NCBI GenBank assembly: GCA_000310025.1 | Contig: FN648466.1 | Span: 40,229 to 60,057, forward strand | DNA length: 19,829 bases | Direction: 5' to 3' | Source: Ectocarpus siliculosus | Lineage: Eukaryota; Sar; Phaeophyceae; Ectocarpales; Ectocarpaceae | Shown: positions 1-10,202 of the stretch, piece after piece | Numbering within the stretch: position 1 is the first letter of the stretch | Layout: each line of letters opens with the position of its first letter | Notes under the pieces: generated by a model | The model's input: the letters and a program-made list of their open reading frames with translations, nothing else | Database searches by the model: none | Told to the model about the DNA's origin: nothing | Program-made: the position numbers and the translations under genes

Positions 1-42
1 CACGAGGATGGACCGGAAGCTGGTCGTCACCCTTGCGTTGCA

Positions 43-61
43 GGGGGGGGGGGGGGGGGGG
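43..61. repeat. G19 homopolymer
   Basis: An uninterrupted run of 19 G on the plus strand. Its length is close to that of the C18 tracts beside the retroelement at 18062-18079 and 19812-19829. However, the sequence on the minus strand just before it does not resemble the retroelement 3' end, so no link is claimed. Confidence 0.9.
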
Positions 62-512
62 TCATTCGTTCGTTGCCTCGCTTGATCATTTCTTGACCAA
101 AACGATGAAGGACTACCACTGCCCACGGATCCCTTCCGAGGCGGAGCAGCCCGCCCCCGCTGCTGTCGCCGATAGACATGGGGACCAAGACACGACAACA
201 TGACGCGCAATAACAAGGAGCATCCATCCTATACGACACCAACGGGAGAGCTGTAAGCAACAACATACGTAGAATACTTGTTTGTCACAGAGAGAACATA
301 CATGGCATACGCACTTGTTGTCACGGAGAATTAAGAGGGAAACAACACGATAATTAAGAGGGGGCGGGTGGCGAAGTAAACAAAAGAACGAGTCCACGCC
401 AGAATAATCGAGCCTTGCCAAACGTTGGTGTCACTGCTGCTGTAACAACGGCGATTTAGAGAAAAGGGGAACACCCGGGGCAGCAGGGGGAGCGCACGCA
501 GCGGCTGTTACG

Positions 513-530
513 TATTGTATTGTATTGTAT
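513..530. repeat. TATTG pentanucleotide microsatellite
   Basis: About three and a half copies of TATTG in a row. It lies in DNA with no supported gene. Confidence 0.8.
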
Positions 531-789
531 GCGTTAGATAGATGTTTTGTATGCGTCTGGCAGGGATTGCATACGGCGCAAATGGCATCTAAATACGATA
601 GTTGAAAAAATATACCAGTAGTCCAGTAGTCTAGACTATAGTCTGTAAATCCTGATGCAATATTAATGGAGGTCTGAACGGTGTTGCGCGGCGGTGTTAC
701 TGCAAAAGGACGACGACATACTACCACGCACGTAAGTCTGCTGCTGCATGACCTTTCAGAGAACGGAACAGGATGTCGAAAAAAGCCGG

Positions 790-817
790 TATCTACCGGA
801 CCGACGACCGGTAGATA
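790..817. repeat. Perfect 10-bp inverted repeat
   Basis: The arms TATCTACCGG (790-799) and CCGGTAGATA (808-817) are exact reverse complements separated by 8 bases. No gene is supported around it. It could be a binding site, a small hairpin or chance. Confidence 0.6.
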
Positions 818-1813
818 TTTCGCCGTGTTCGCACAAGGCTGCAGGGCCCACGGATTCATCCCACATGGTTGCTGTGAGAGCACGTGGCCTCTTCGTCATT
901 CGACATGGACGTCGTTTACGGAGATGTGGCAAGGAGGCAGCAGACATAGACATTGTCTATCATTATCTGCTGTTGACATACGATATAAAAAGAAGGGATG
1001 GATATTTGTACGGTACACGTTCGTATGTCTAATATAGTGCATGGTGTGTCTGTCGTGCGGTGTGTTCAGCACTCCTTCTTCGGGGTATCTTTCCATCTTG
1101 TCTGTTCCGTCCGATTTAGGCTGTCTCAGCGCATGGGCTGGCAGGCGCTGCTGCTGTAGTCTATGCATAGCTAATATACAACAGCAGAAAGGGTTTGTTT
1201 GGTGTCTTCGATACAGACGCATGTACCCAACCTATCTCTCTCCCCCTCTCCCTCTCCCTTGTGGGCTTTGGACTCATCGGGCGGATTGACTCTCCCCCCC
1301 CCCCCCCGAAAAGAGTCGTCCTCCGGTACGCAGACAAATAACGCTGCCGAGTTTCGCGGCCTTCTCCAAGAAAAAAAAGCACCCACAGAAAACACAGAAA
1401 CGTGTCGTCCGCACAGCAGTTTGCTTAACTCACATTCACACACACAAATATGCCCCTTCCGTCATTTTTTCAGCAGCAGCACCGCGCTAAATAGTAAAGG
1501 GGCAGTGGCATTGCACGGATGGTTCCGCCGTGTACAGCAGTAGTAGTAGTAAAGCTTCGAATCCAAGCATCACGGTTTATCTATCTATCTCGACATGATA
1601 CGTTTCCTTGGGGGAGCATTACAGGCATTGTAGACGCACGCAAATGGTGCGGAGATGTGTCTACAGAACGGAGCAACACCGCAGGCAGCAACTCACCACA
1701 CGGCGGCTGCAAATCGAAGTTATTTTGTTACTTTCTGGTTTTGTACGTCTCTACATATTATATTACACCCATAAACCTAAAACCTGCCTCAACGCACAAA
1801 AGCACTCTCTCAC

Positions 1814-2158
1814 CAATGACGACTGCTTGCCAGGCCAGCGCGCGCCCGCCTCCCCCGCCTTCGCACCAGCCTCCCCCCCCGGCCTCTGCTGCTGATGCGG
1901 GACGAAATTCGCAACGCTCTCGCTTTTCCGATGACCAGGATGCCGTGATCTCTCCGCGGTTGCCTTGACATCCGACGGCAGCACCCGCACGGACCCGGCG
2001 TCCTCCAAACGCCGCGGCGTGTCGTGGGGCCAGCGGATCACCGCGGCGGAGGCGGCCCCGCTGCCGGTGAATTCGTCGCCGCTGCTGTCCTCGTCGCTGT
2101 AGTGCACGTTGCTCTCTGCGCCGGGGCCGCAGCATACTAGCCTCGAGAACAGGTGCAT
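1814..2158 (-). CDS. Candidate first exon of an unidentified serine/charge-rich protein (partial)
   Basis: Reading leftwards from an ATG at 2158-2156, 115 codons run to a good donor (TTG|GTGAGA) after 1814, ending in phase 0. The peptide starts MHLFSRLVCCG, then has an acidic serine patch (YSDEDSSGDEF, residues 20-30) and a basic/serine region, then a Gly/Ala-rich end. There is no transmembrane segment and no domain I recognise. The two adjacent cysteines near the N-terminus could be lipidated, which is speculation. The frame stays open upstream to about 2494, so an earlier start is possible. I chose this Met because the cleaner composition begins there. No second exon could be identified in 1-1813. 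Coding status rests on GC-rich composition and the donor site only. Confidence 0.4.
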
Positions 2159-2764
2159 GTTTCTTTTTGATGCTGCCAAGTGTCTTTCTTTTGCTTCTGC
2201 TTTCGTCGGCTTGGGTCGAGCCGTCGAGCCCAACAAGTATCTAACCGAAACCCGCCGGCCGTCCTCTACTCTGTCCTTGTCAGTAGAGCGTCGCCAAAAA
2301 TGGGAAAAGTGCCTCGTTGACGCGAAACCACAAGCCGGTGATAGTTGCACTGGTTGGGTATGGGATAGCCAGAGGGACGTCGCCTTAGAACGAAGCTGAG
2401 CTGGGCACAAGAGATATATGTAAGTCTGTCTGCTGTGCCGGGACGCAGCAAAGAATATGACTCTTATAAAACCATAGGCAACGCACTCCGACAAATTCCT
2501 ATAGGAAAGCAGTTCACCATGCTCGGGGAAGAATTAGGCTCTTTCGGGTCTGAAAAACCGCCGCGAGAATGCGTGGAAACCCCCCGAGTGCACCCCATAA
2601 AGGCGAGCAATACGGTCTATCAGGAGGCGGTAGTTGCTCGTCAGTGTGCAAGAACGCCAGTCCATATATCTACCAACACAGTACAAGAGGAACGGGCTCA
2701 ATCGGTAGCAGGTGCGTTGAGAAAACATGAAAACAATTTCCACCGCTTCAATTAGGGGGTAGGC
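2159..2764. other. No supported gene
   Basis: This lies between the minus-strand candidate exon and the tandem repeats. It would hold the promoter of that exon's gene if the start is right. Open frames here are unremarkable and I recognise no domain or regulatory motif. Confidence 0.5.
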
Positions 2765-3361
2765 AGCAGCAGCGAGTTGACTGGTTCCATGGCCGCCGTT
2801 CTCGACTTCCAGGGTGAACGGTACGCAGCGGTCAGTACACGCGGGTAGCCTTACAGGTGTTCTCTGAGCCTGCAAAGTTTCGTGGGAAACGATGAGCAGT
2901 TCGGTTGGTTAGGGAGGAAAATGTGGCTGATTTTGTTCAAATTGACCCGCCGCTTCAAGTCACCGCAGCATTCAGCAGCAGCGAGTTGACTGGTTCCATG
3001 GCCGCTGCTCTCGACTTCTAGGACCAACCGTACACAGCGGTTGGTACAGATGGGCAGCAATACAAGCGTTCTCTGATATCGCAAAATGTCGCGGAAAACG
3101 ATGAGCACTTCGGTTGGTTAGGGTTAGAAACGTGGCTGTTTTTGGGAGTATTGACCCGCCGCTTCAAGTCACAGCAGCAGCAGGCAACAGCGAGTTGGGT
3201 TAGTCAATGGCTGCCGCTCTCGACTTCGAGGGCACACGGCACGCAGCGGTTGGTACAGATGGGCAGCCATACAAGTGTCCTTTGATATCGCAAAGTGTCG
3301 CGTAAAACAATGAGTACTTCGTTTGGAACTGGGGGGAAACGTGGCTGATTTTGTTCAGAGT
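2765..3361. repeat. Tandem 209-bp repeat, about 2.9 copies
   Basis: Three diverged copies follow one another. The landmark GCGAGTTG occurs at 2772, 2981 and 3190, giving exactly 209 bases each time. A second landmark (TTGACCCGCCGCTTCAAGTC) recurs at about 2942 and 3151, again 209 apart. Copies also share CTCGACTT, the GGTACAGATGGGCAGC region, and the CGTGGCTGATTTTG region. The third copy stops near 3361. Read on the minus strand, all copies encode a related peptide with Cys-Thr-(Asp/Asn)-Arg-Cys-Val followed by Leu-Glu-Val-Glu, interrupted by stops elsewhere. The constant period with point divergence indicates old local tandem duplication. A related 30-bp piece lies inverted at 11414-11443. 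Confidence 0.85.
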
Positions 3362-4533
3362 CGGCGGTGTATCCTGGCATGCCACTTTGGCACATGCGTT
3401 GTGCTTTCATCACTGCTGTGCCAGCCTCTCTTCGTTGTGCGTTGATAGTTAGCGTTTGACGATCATGAAAACAAGTTACTGTTTCCTTTCCTCACGCGGT
3501 TACATGTATTACGCCTGCGGGTTGCTGACTCGACGAACCGCAGCAGCAGCAGCAGCAGCAGCAGCAGTACAGCCGTACGGATGTGTTGCTTCCTTGCCCC
3601 ACGAGCCCCGGCTGCTCTATGTGGCCCCAGTCAATATCCTTCCTTCGGTTGCAACAAAAATGTAAAATGGAGTCCCATGCCTCTCTCTCCATCGACGTAC
3701 ATTCTTCAAAACAGAGCAATAGGTGGATAGCCCTTCTCGAGAGTGATGGACGGCCTGCGCGAGATGGCGGGGGGGCAGGGCTGGCATGGGTCTGGAGAGG
3801 ACGGCATGAGCAATCCCGCGCCCGTGCCTCGCCTTCGCCCATTTCCCGTCGGAGAGGTATGCATTTTAGACGGGTAGGGTTTGCGTTGATAACATTGTAG
3901 AGGCGTGTGACGTGTTCGTGTAAGCTGTTGGCGACACAATGCATAAAGTTTTGCCCATGGTTGGAACGTATGGTTGGTGTCGAAGCTTCGCTTGAACATA
4001 TTTGGCCATGCCTTTGTATCCCATAAATGCGGTCGCGCAGGAAGCAGTGACCGGAGGGGAAGAAGAGGCGAAAGAATCCAACAGTCCCCGGGAAGATAGA
4101 AACGACGGAGACTCGAGTAGAGGTGAGGCAACACGTTTTTTTTTGGGAAGTGTGCTGGCCTTGCCGATCTCTTCGGCGGACGCGGCCGCCGCCATTGAAC
4201 GCAAGTTGTTCCCCGATAGTGTCGGCATCATGAATTCGTGCAGACCAATAATGCCATGTCGTTGGGTTGGACATCCCTTACGCTCTCTCAGTGGTTGTGC
4301 GCCGGTATTCATCTTCAGACTAAAGATTCGGAAATTCCAACAATCAACGACCCCAGGCTGCTACAATACCATCGAAGCATAACTTCGTAATATCCGCAGC
4401 GATGCTCGGGCTTGCGCGGTTATCACCACCTGGGAATATTTATGAACGTATTAGAGTTCTCCCGATATCGTTCGAAACGTGTGTCGACGACCCCCCCCCC
4501 CCGCCCCTTGACCACTGACATTTGCACGCAGAC
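3362..4533. other. No supported gene; flank upstream of the SAP gene
   Basis: Several long frames overlap on both strands between 3492 and 4382, but none has a recognisable domain, credible splice sites or clearly coding composition. A CAG run at 3541-3567 inflates some of them. The last few hundred bases should contain the promoter of the gene starting at 4534. A C-tract at about 4490-4502 lies just before that start. Confidence 0.5.
3541..3567. repeat. (CAG)9 trinucleotide repeat
   Basis: Nine uninterrupted CAG units. On the opposite strand it reads as a poly-Cys frame, which argues against that minus-strand frame being a real protein. Confidence 0.95.
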
Positions 4534-6437
4534 ATGGTTGATCAAGACGAAGAAGACGACGAGGAGATGGAGGAACTTATCCGGGCGGTCACCGGGGTCG
4601 AGGGGATAGACGACGACGACGAGGGCGCAGATAACGAAGGAGGAGAGCCTCGTGTTTCAGAAGACGACCAGAAGGTGAGGTAGTGTGTTCTTGTCGTCTC
4701 GGTTCCCACTGCTGTTGCCTCGCCATTCCCTTTGGCGAACTTGTGTCTTAGGAAACTAGTTCTCACTCCAATGTATGTTAACGTCTCCATTTCGGTTGCG
4801 TGTTTCCGCGCGGCAGACCTACGAATCTCTGACCAAGACCATCATAGATAGACTTCCCAGGAGCGGGGTGGCGGAGTTGGTGGGGAAATCGGTCAAAGAT
4901 GGTTGGCTGGGGCAAAGGGATCACATGAAAGGAGTAGTCGTGAAAGTGCTCGAGGTGGAGGCTGTGTGTTCCGCGATTCGTCGATGGTGGGATTTCCTCG
5001 TTGCATTGCTGGTGGAAAATTCCAAGAAGCCGTTTTCGTCGGCTCTCGCACTGGAGTACGAGAAGGCACGGAGGAAAAAGCGTTTTGATGCGCAACGTGA
5101 ATTCAGCCACGAGCCGACTATCAGAGACGCGGCGATCAAATCGGGTCTGGAAGAGCGGCGTGTCACCCACGCCCTCACTTCCGTCTTCTACGCCATCGAC
5201 CAGGTCAGTCAAAGATCATGCGTGCTTCGGACCCAGGTGTCTAGTGAAGACGAAGACTGCGTGTTCGTGTGCGTGAATATTGACATCAATCGATGGAAAT
5301 ACGCCGGTCTCAGACACAAAAGTTTTTAAGGCCGTGATCTGGTCTCCCGTGTGTAAGAGTGTACGTTTGTGTGTATGTTGATCGTGGAGTGTAAGTCTGT
5401 CATCTTGCTAACCCTTGCATCCACCGTGATTATTTTTCCAACAGGGTGTTGACAAGACCATCACGCAAAAACTGACTGAGGCTCATCTCGTCAATGTGAC
5501 GTATCCTGCCGGCGACATTGACCTGGACGTCCATCAACGGCGTCTTGTGTACAACATAGGGGGTTGGCTGTTAAGTAGCGCTCTTTCACGCGTTAAGAGG
5601 CAGCCCCGTCTTGGCAGAGCGTTCTTGCCCTTTGTCAACAGCCACAAATTCAAATCCGCAAAGGATTTCCGGAGTGCCAATCCCGAGTTTCAAGGTTTGG
5701 AATTCGAGGTCGATCAGAGAAACGTTCAGTATGAAGGGAAGGGTCTCATTTTTCCCACGGCGGAGTTCTATCATTTCGTGCGTGCGCTTGAGGTTGGGTA
5801 CAGATCGGCGATGCTAAACCCCGCCCTGTTGGCGACGTACCTCGGGGATTTACCAGCGGAAGTAAGGCGGGTGGTGTCCACGGCGGATCCCGTTAAGGCG
5901 GCATGGGCTAGGTGTGTGGGTCTGGTGAAGGACCCACACCTCGGCGCCGCTGGGCGGGAGGGTTGCGTAAAGCAATGCGACGAGCTGTTCGATTTCATGA
6001 TGACAAAGTGGCACAATTGCCGCTTTTTCTCCTTCACAAAAGGACTGACAAGCTTGAAGAAGACGTTGAAAAACAGGAAAGCACAAATGGCCCTGAGAGA
6101 TCACTTGAAGGCGGGGGTTGGCGGGGGTAAGGGCGGTGGTCGTGCTCCTGCACCAAGGGCGGCAAAGTCCAAGGAGCCCAAGGTGTACACCACTGAACAG
6201 AGAGCGCGACAGTTGCAGCTCAATGAAATTATCGGGGTTGATGCATGGCGGAGTCTAACGTGTGACCACCTCAAAGAGTACATCAGAGAATGCGGCGGTA
6301 CGGTGCCGAACCCACCCCATAAGGCCGAACTCCAGAAAGCGTTGCGCAAGCTCGCACCACGAGCGGGGGTAGACAGCGACCCTAGCCTGGCAGCTCTTCG
6401 GCCGTCGATTATCGTTCCGGATAACTGGTATGGATGA
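4534..6437 (+). CDS. SAP-domain protein of unknown function, possible transposon partner protein (3 exons)
   Basis: Exons are 4534-4674, 4817-5203 and 5445-6437, all joined in phase 0 across donors AAG|GTGAGG and CAG|GTCAGT and acceptors GCGGCAG and CCAACAG, giving about 506 aa. The ATG is the first after an in-frame TGA at 4516. Residues 1-47 are strongly acidic. Exon 2 is helical and charged. Exon 3 contains VYNIGGWLL and, further on, GKGLIFPTAEFYHFVRALE. Both resemble the C-terminal domain of P-element/THAP9 transposases (a Y-x-x-G-y-x motif, then a GL..P segment and a Glu), but the usual Cys pair between them is absent. A Gly/Lys/Ala-rich linker follows. Residues near 455-490 (SLTCDHLKEYIRECGG...KAELQKAL) fit a SAP helix-extended-loop-helix, a DNA-binding fold of nuclear proteins. 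The gene is tail to tail with the transposase at 7262-10202, which suggests both belong to one mobile element. The exon structure is well supported; the transposon link is an inference. It could instead be a lineage-specific nuclear protein. Confidence 0.75.
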
Positions 6438-7261
6438 GTACAATCTGTGTTACCGATGGAGGGGGTTAGGGGGGGGTTAACGTGGGTTGGGGGAAGTCCC
6501 CGACACTCCTTCTCAGCAGGGAATGTTGTCGTTGTTGTTGGTGTCTTTATATAAAAAAATGTTCTTGTCTCTTTGCCCGGTACATTCATCTGTAGAATAC
6601 CATAGGCTACGCTGACCTAACACTCGTGTTGACGCGGTCAAGCCCCGCTACGCACGCTTGCTTTTGGCCGAAAAAAAGTGCATGTCCTCAAAATGTTCCT
6701 GAAGGGTATGCAAGGCAACAAGGTCTGGAGCCCTCAGCTCTCTCATATACACGTGATGTGACGTTGAGACCGGTTAGGGGTAAATGTTAAAAACCCCACA
6801 CTGCACGCGGAGTGCTTCGTGGGACTTTTCGACGGTCAGCCTGAGTCGGCAAAACAATATAGTCCTGCCCACCTAACAAAGTCGCGGACTACTTTCCAGG
6901 AGAGGAAATTGGACCCATGCTACCGACGTACTCCCGGGATTCCAGCTGGATAACTACATATGGAAGAGAGAGGTTTGCGTTGAAAAAATATACTACACAA
7001 GAAAGGAGGAGAACATCACCAACGAAAACTAAAAGTGGTATATCTTGAAGCAACACAGGCAAGCGAACCAGCTCACGAAATATTAACACCTACGTCAGGC
7101 TGTAATTACATCTACCTTACCAACGCCGGTGTCAGATACAAGCACTTACGAAACTCCCGCTGTTCCCTGACCGTGAAAAAAAAAAAAAACATGCACCCGT
7201 ACAGGTGCATGATACAAGGCTCATGCATCTACGTAAGCGTGCTCGTTCGAGACCTTTCCGA
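6438..7261. other. Intergenic stretch between two convergent genes
   Basis: It holds the 3' flanks of the plus-strand SAP gene and the minus-strand transposase. No reading frame is supported. A G-rich patch with GGGTTAGG-like words follows the plus-strand stop (6455-6480). A hairpin next to an A14 run lies at 7176-7211. Confidence 0.6.
7176..7211 (-). terminator. Hairpin followed by a T14 run, just 3' of the transposase
   Basis: On the plus strand, A14 (7176-7189) is followed by CATGCACC (7190-7197), six loop bases and GGTGCATG (7204-7211). In the direction of the minus-strand gene this is a perfect 8-bp stem followed by 14 T, starting 50 bases after its stop codon. It looks like a bacterial intrinsic terminator or a Pol III stop. 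In a nuclear gene it more likely marks a 3' processing region or an element end. The structure is certain; the function is not. Confidence 0.4.
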
Positions 7262-10202
7262 CTAAACCCAGCACAACGCGCAGCCACCCGCACACCGAGC
7301 ACTGCGGGTCTCCAACACGTGGTCAGCATCGTCGCGCGTGGCGGCTCTCACTACTTCTTCCCGCTCGGGGGCGTTTACAGGCAATGCTAATCGCATAGAC
7401 TGGACGCGCCCTTGTATCTCGAACGGCTTCCCCGCCGATCTCGACGCATTGCGACGCCTTCCGCCGTGAGACAACCGAATCGTGTCTCCGTGCCTTCCAG
7501 CTTCGATCGCCTGAACCGATGTGGGGGCCTTGTGCGTCCCCATCCCCGCCCGAATGTGCGCGAACCTGTGCTCGAGAATATCCTGCATACGGTACAGACG
7601 GCAAACATCGCAGCGTAGGTAGTCGTGGGCATGGGGGAAAAAAAAGGTTAGCGACTTGACTTCACAGCCACGATGATTGCGTCGCATCCTGAAAAACAAA
7701 TCCAACGAGCACATGCTCACATGTAGACCCAACATAAAAAAGTCAAGAAGCACACCGGGTGCATGTCACCAGCATACATAATACCCACCGCCGTGCCGTC
7801 AATGTCAACACGATGAACAGACCAGGAGATACGACAAAAGAGACCACCTCACCTGGCTGAACATTCGCGGATACAGGAAGCGGCCAGCACCCCCGTCCTT
7901 CCCCTTCACGAGGTCCTCGTCCGCGAAGACGTACCGTGACAGTGCCACGAAGCCAAGAATTGTCGTGCGCATGTCAAACCACGACATGTCGGTGATGAAG
8001 TGATTCGGCCACTCCCGTTTGTCGAACGAAGCTTGGAGGGATATTTGCCAGCTGCTGAAGAAATCCAGGATTTCAAGCAGCCTCTCCAGCTGAGGACTAT
8101 CGGCTCCCGTGATCCACCCCTTCTTCTTGTTCTCCCCTTTCTTGAGCTCGACAGTGGAAACACCGTAAACACCTGATCACCGTAACGCGAGGTCACCCGA
8201 GGAAATATGTAAGGCCCCGAAGCATTAATGAGGGTGACATGCTCCAAGCTTATACAGTCCGGGGTCGCACTTTTACTTGTTGACAGCACACATCGAAAAT
8301 ATTATCCCGCGAAGGTCACACAATCGGTCTTGTGTCCCGAAACATACCAACAAAAACCAAAGTAACACAAAACAGCAACCACCCCGCTCCCTCATCTCAT
8401 AACACACCGTTCATGATGTCGAGGAAGTCGTTCATCACGTACGCCAGCTCAGCATAGGTCTCTATTTCTCCAGATGGCGGTTGGTTGTTGGCCTCCAGCT
8501 TCCCCATTGCGCTGTGACAGATACGACAGGCGGATCGAGACACGCACTGCGAAAGCACAGGGAAGGTAGACCTCGCTTAGAGGTGGCGATGTCGACATGG
8601 TACCTATCGCCTATCGAAATGTTGCTATCGGCTCACGGGGAAGACGGAAACACGACGCATAAATTTCGAAACCGTATGCGATCTCCAAATTAAACTGCTC
8701 CGCTCAATCCGTCCAGACAAAGACACCCCCCCCCCCCTAAGCAGCGGCAAGGTTAACAGACGAAGAGGCGAGCAACGCGTTCGGGTGGCACCTCTCATAC
8801 CTTGGCCGAGAGCCCCACGCTCATGCAGTTGTGGCTGTTCCTGGTGAACATCTCGGGGTCGAACTTCAAGAAGCGGATGAGGTGGGCAGCCTGTTCTGCC
8901 ACAGAACGAACCCCTCCGCCTGCCTCCTCCTCTTTCCACACCTTCTCCAGCGTCTTGAGAGAGAACGACACCCATTCGTAGTCCTCTGCTGCCTCGTTGT
9001 ACCAAAGCTTCTTGAGGTCACGTTGCTTGCTCGGGATGTCGCTGTGCCAGAGGGCGTTCACGACCTTCTTCAGGAGGTGTACTGGATCGGACATGTTGAA
9101 CACGGGCCCGCCGTGGCTAGGATGTTTGAAGGCTACCTTGAAGTCCCCCATCCGCTTCTCGAACGCCGAGTCTCCGCGTGCCCACTCGGAGAATGCTATC
9201 TCCGCTAGATACTTCTGGAACGACCGGCTGAGCGCGGGAAAGAAAGCACAGCGTCGAGACAAACAACGGTGGTGTGTGGATGTGGCGAGGGCGGACGTGT
9301 TCGGTGTGAGCGATGGTCGTGTGCATCGGGCGTGTCATAAGGTCAAAGGTCAACGTGGTCGGTCGGACACCAAAATCTTACGACTCGCTTGGCGACTTAC
9401 TGCTCAGCTGCTCCGTCGCAAACGGTGCCGATGACGTCGAAGTTCTTGTCACTGTGCGCCTGGTACAAGCTGGTCATGATATCATCTAACATCCGCGCGA
9501 GCTTGGGCCCGGTCAACCCCCTCACAGCTTCCCGGAAGACGCAGAACTTGTACGTCGGATTACCCAAGCTAACCCAGAAGACCTGAACAACTCAGCCAAC
9601 TCACATCGGACAGGGCCGTCAGACATTTGCCGATTGCCGTTCGGCTTCCCGTAAAAGACTGGTCCCTCGGCCCGTCGCTTGACCACCACCGCGTCATCAG
9701 ACTATGGAAGTCGTTTGTCACAAGTGTAAGCGTGCCCACGTGCCGCTCGAATTGGTCGAGGAACACGTACACCGGCAGCTTCGAGTGAGCATCTCCCTCC
9801 CTGGTCTCCTCGTATCCACGAGGGTATCCGAGCCTCTCTCCCTGCAGACGAGATAACACATGCAATTATACATAAGAATACTCAGGTCTACAAATTTGGA
9901 GGTAGGGCGGCCACCGGTTTCACATGTTAGGGGGGAAACTACAAGCTACAAATCGTTATGTACACCATCAAAAGGCGCTCGGTCTGGAACAAAACAGAAG
10001 CGTTGAGTGGTGACTTTGACTATCGCACCTTTGTGGTATCGGATGAGGATTCCGGAGGTTGGTTGTCAACGACGGCCCGTGCTGCCTGTCCGGAGGATCG
10101 ACGCTTACTCCTCGTGGCCCTGCCCTTCTTCGTGGAGGATGACGGGGTCGGGGCACGCCGAGACCCCAGGACAGAGCGCTGCGGCGTGGAGGGTGGCTCC
10201 AT
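7262..10202 (-). CDS. P-element superfamily (THAP9-like) DNA transposase, intron-rich
   Basis: Exons on the minus strand: 10202-10029, 9841-9722 (end uncertain), 9582-9401, 9227-8801, 8546-8408, 8172-7853 and 7582-7262, about 560 aa. Donors such as CA|GTAAGT and AAG|GTATGA match acceptors in phase at every later junction. The product would cut and paste DNA with an RNase H-like DDE core. Family motifs in order: VIGTVCDGAAEH (second catalytic Asp, with an intron inside the motif), NMSDPVHLLKKVVNALW (the D-x-x-H-x-x-K...N motif of the GTP-binding insertion), NCMSVGLSAK, NDFLDIMNG, HFITDMSWFDM, and SQDILEHRFAHIR (the QDxxE motif holding the catalytic Asp/Glu). The first catalytic Asp is probably in EGDAHSKL or FLDQF, about 67-78 residues before the second, similar to the fly P element. 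The first exon is basic and Ser/Pro-rich with no THAP finger. The usual C-terminal domain after QDxxE is not recognisable. Missing upstream exons are possible. Confidence 0.8.

Larger units (their letters stand above)
1..1813. other. Gene-poor stretch with simple repeats
   Basis: No coding region can be supported here. Reading frames on both strands are short and of low complexity. The stretch lies downstream of the minus-strand first exon at 2158-1814, so it may be that gene's intron plus further exons I could not identify. It contains a run of 19 G at 43-61, a TATTG pentamer repeat at about 513-530, a perfect 10-bp inverted repeat at 790-817 and a C-tract near 1295-1308. Confidence 0.5.

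Noticed and set aside
3492-4312. Long overlapping minus-strand frames (up to 260 codons), considered as a gene.
   Set aside because: One includes the CAG repeat read as a run of Cys, none shows a domain, and splice sites and composition do not favour any of them.
4678-5444. Minus-strand frames opposite exons 1-2 of the SAP gene, one with a poly-Ser stretch.
   Set aside because: The serine run is the antisense of the acidic GAC/GAG codons, and the plus-strand exons join in phase 0 across two introns.
6455-6480. TTAGGG-like words as an internal telomeric repeat.
   Set aside because: Only one or two degenerate units occur at each place, with no tandem array.
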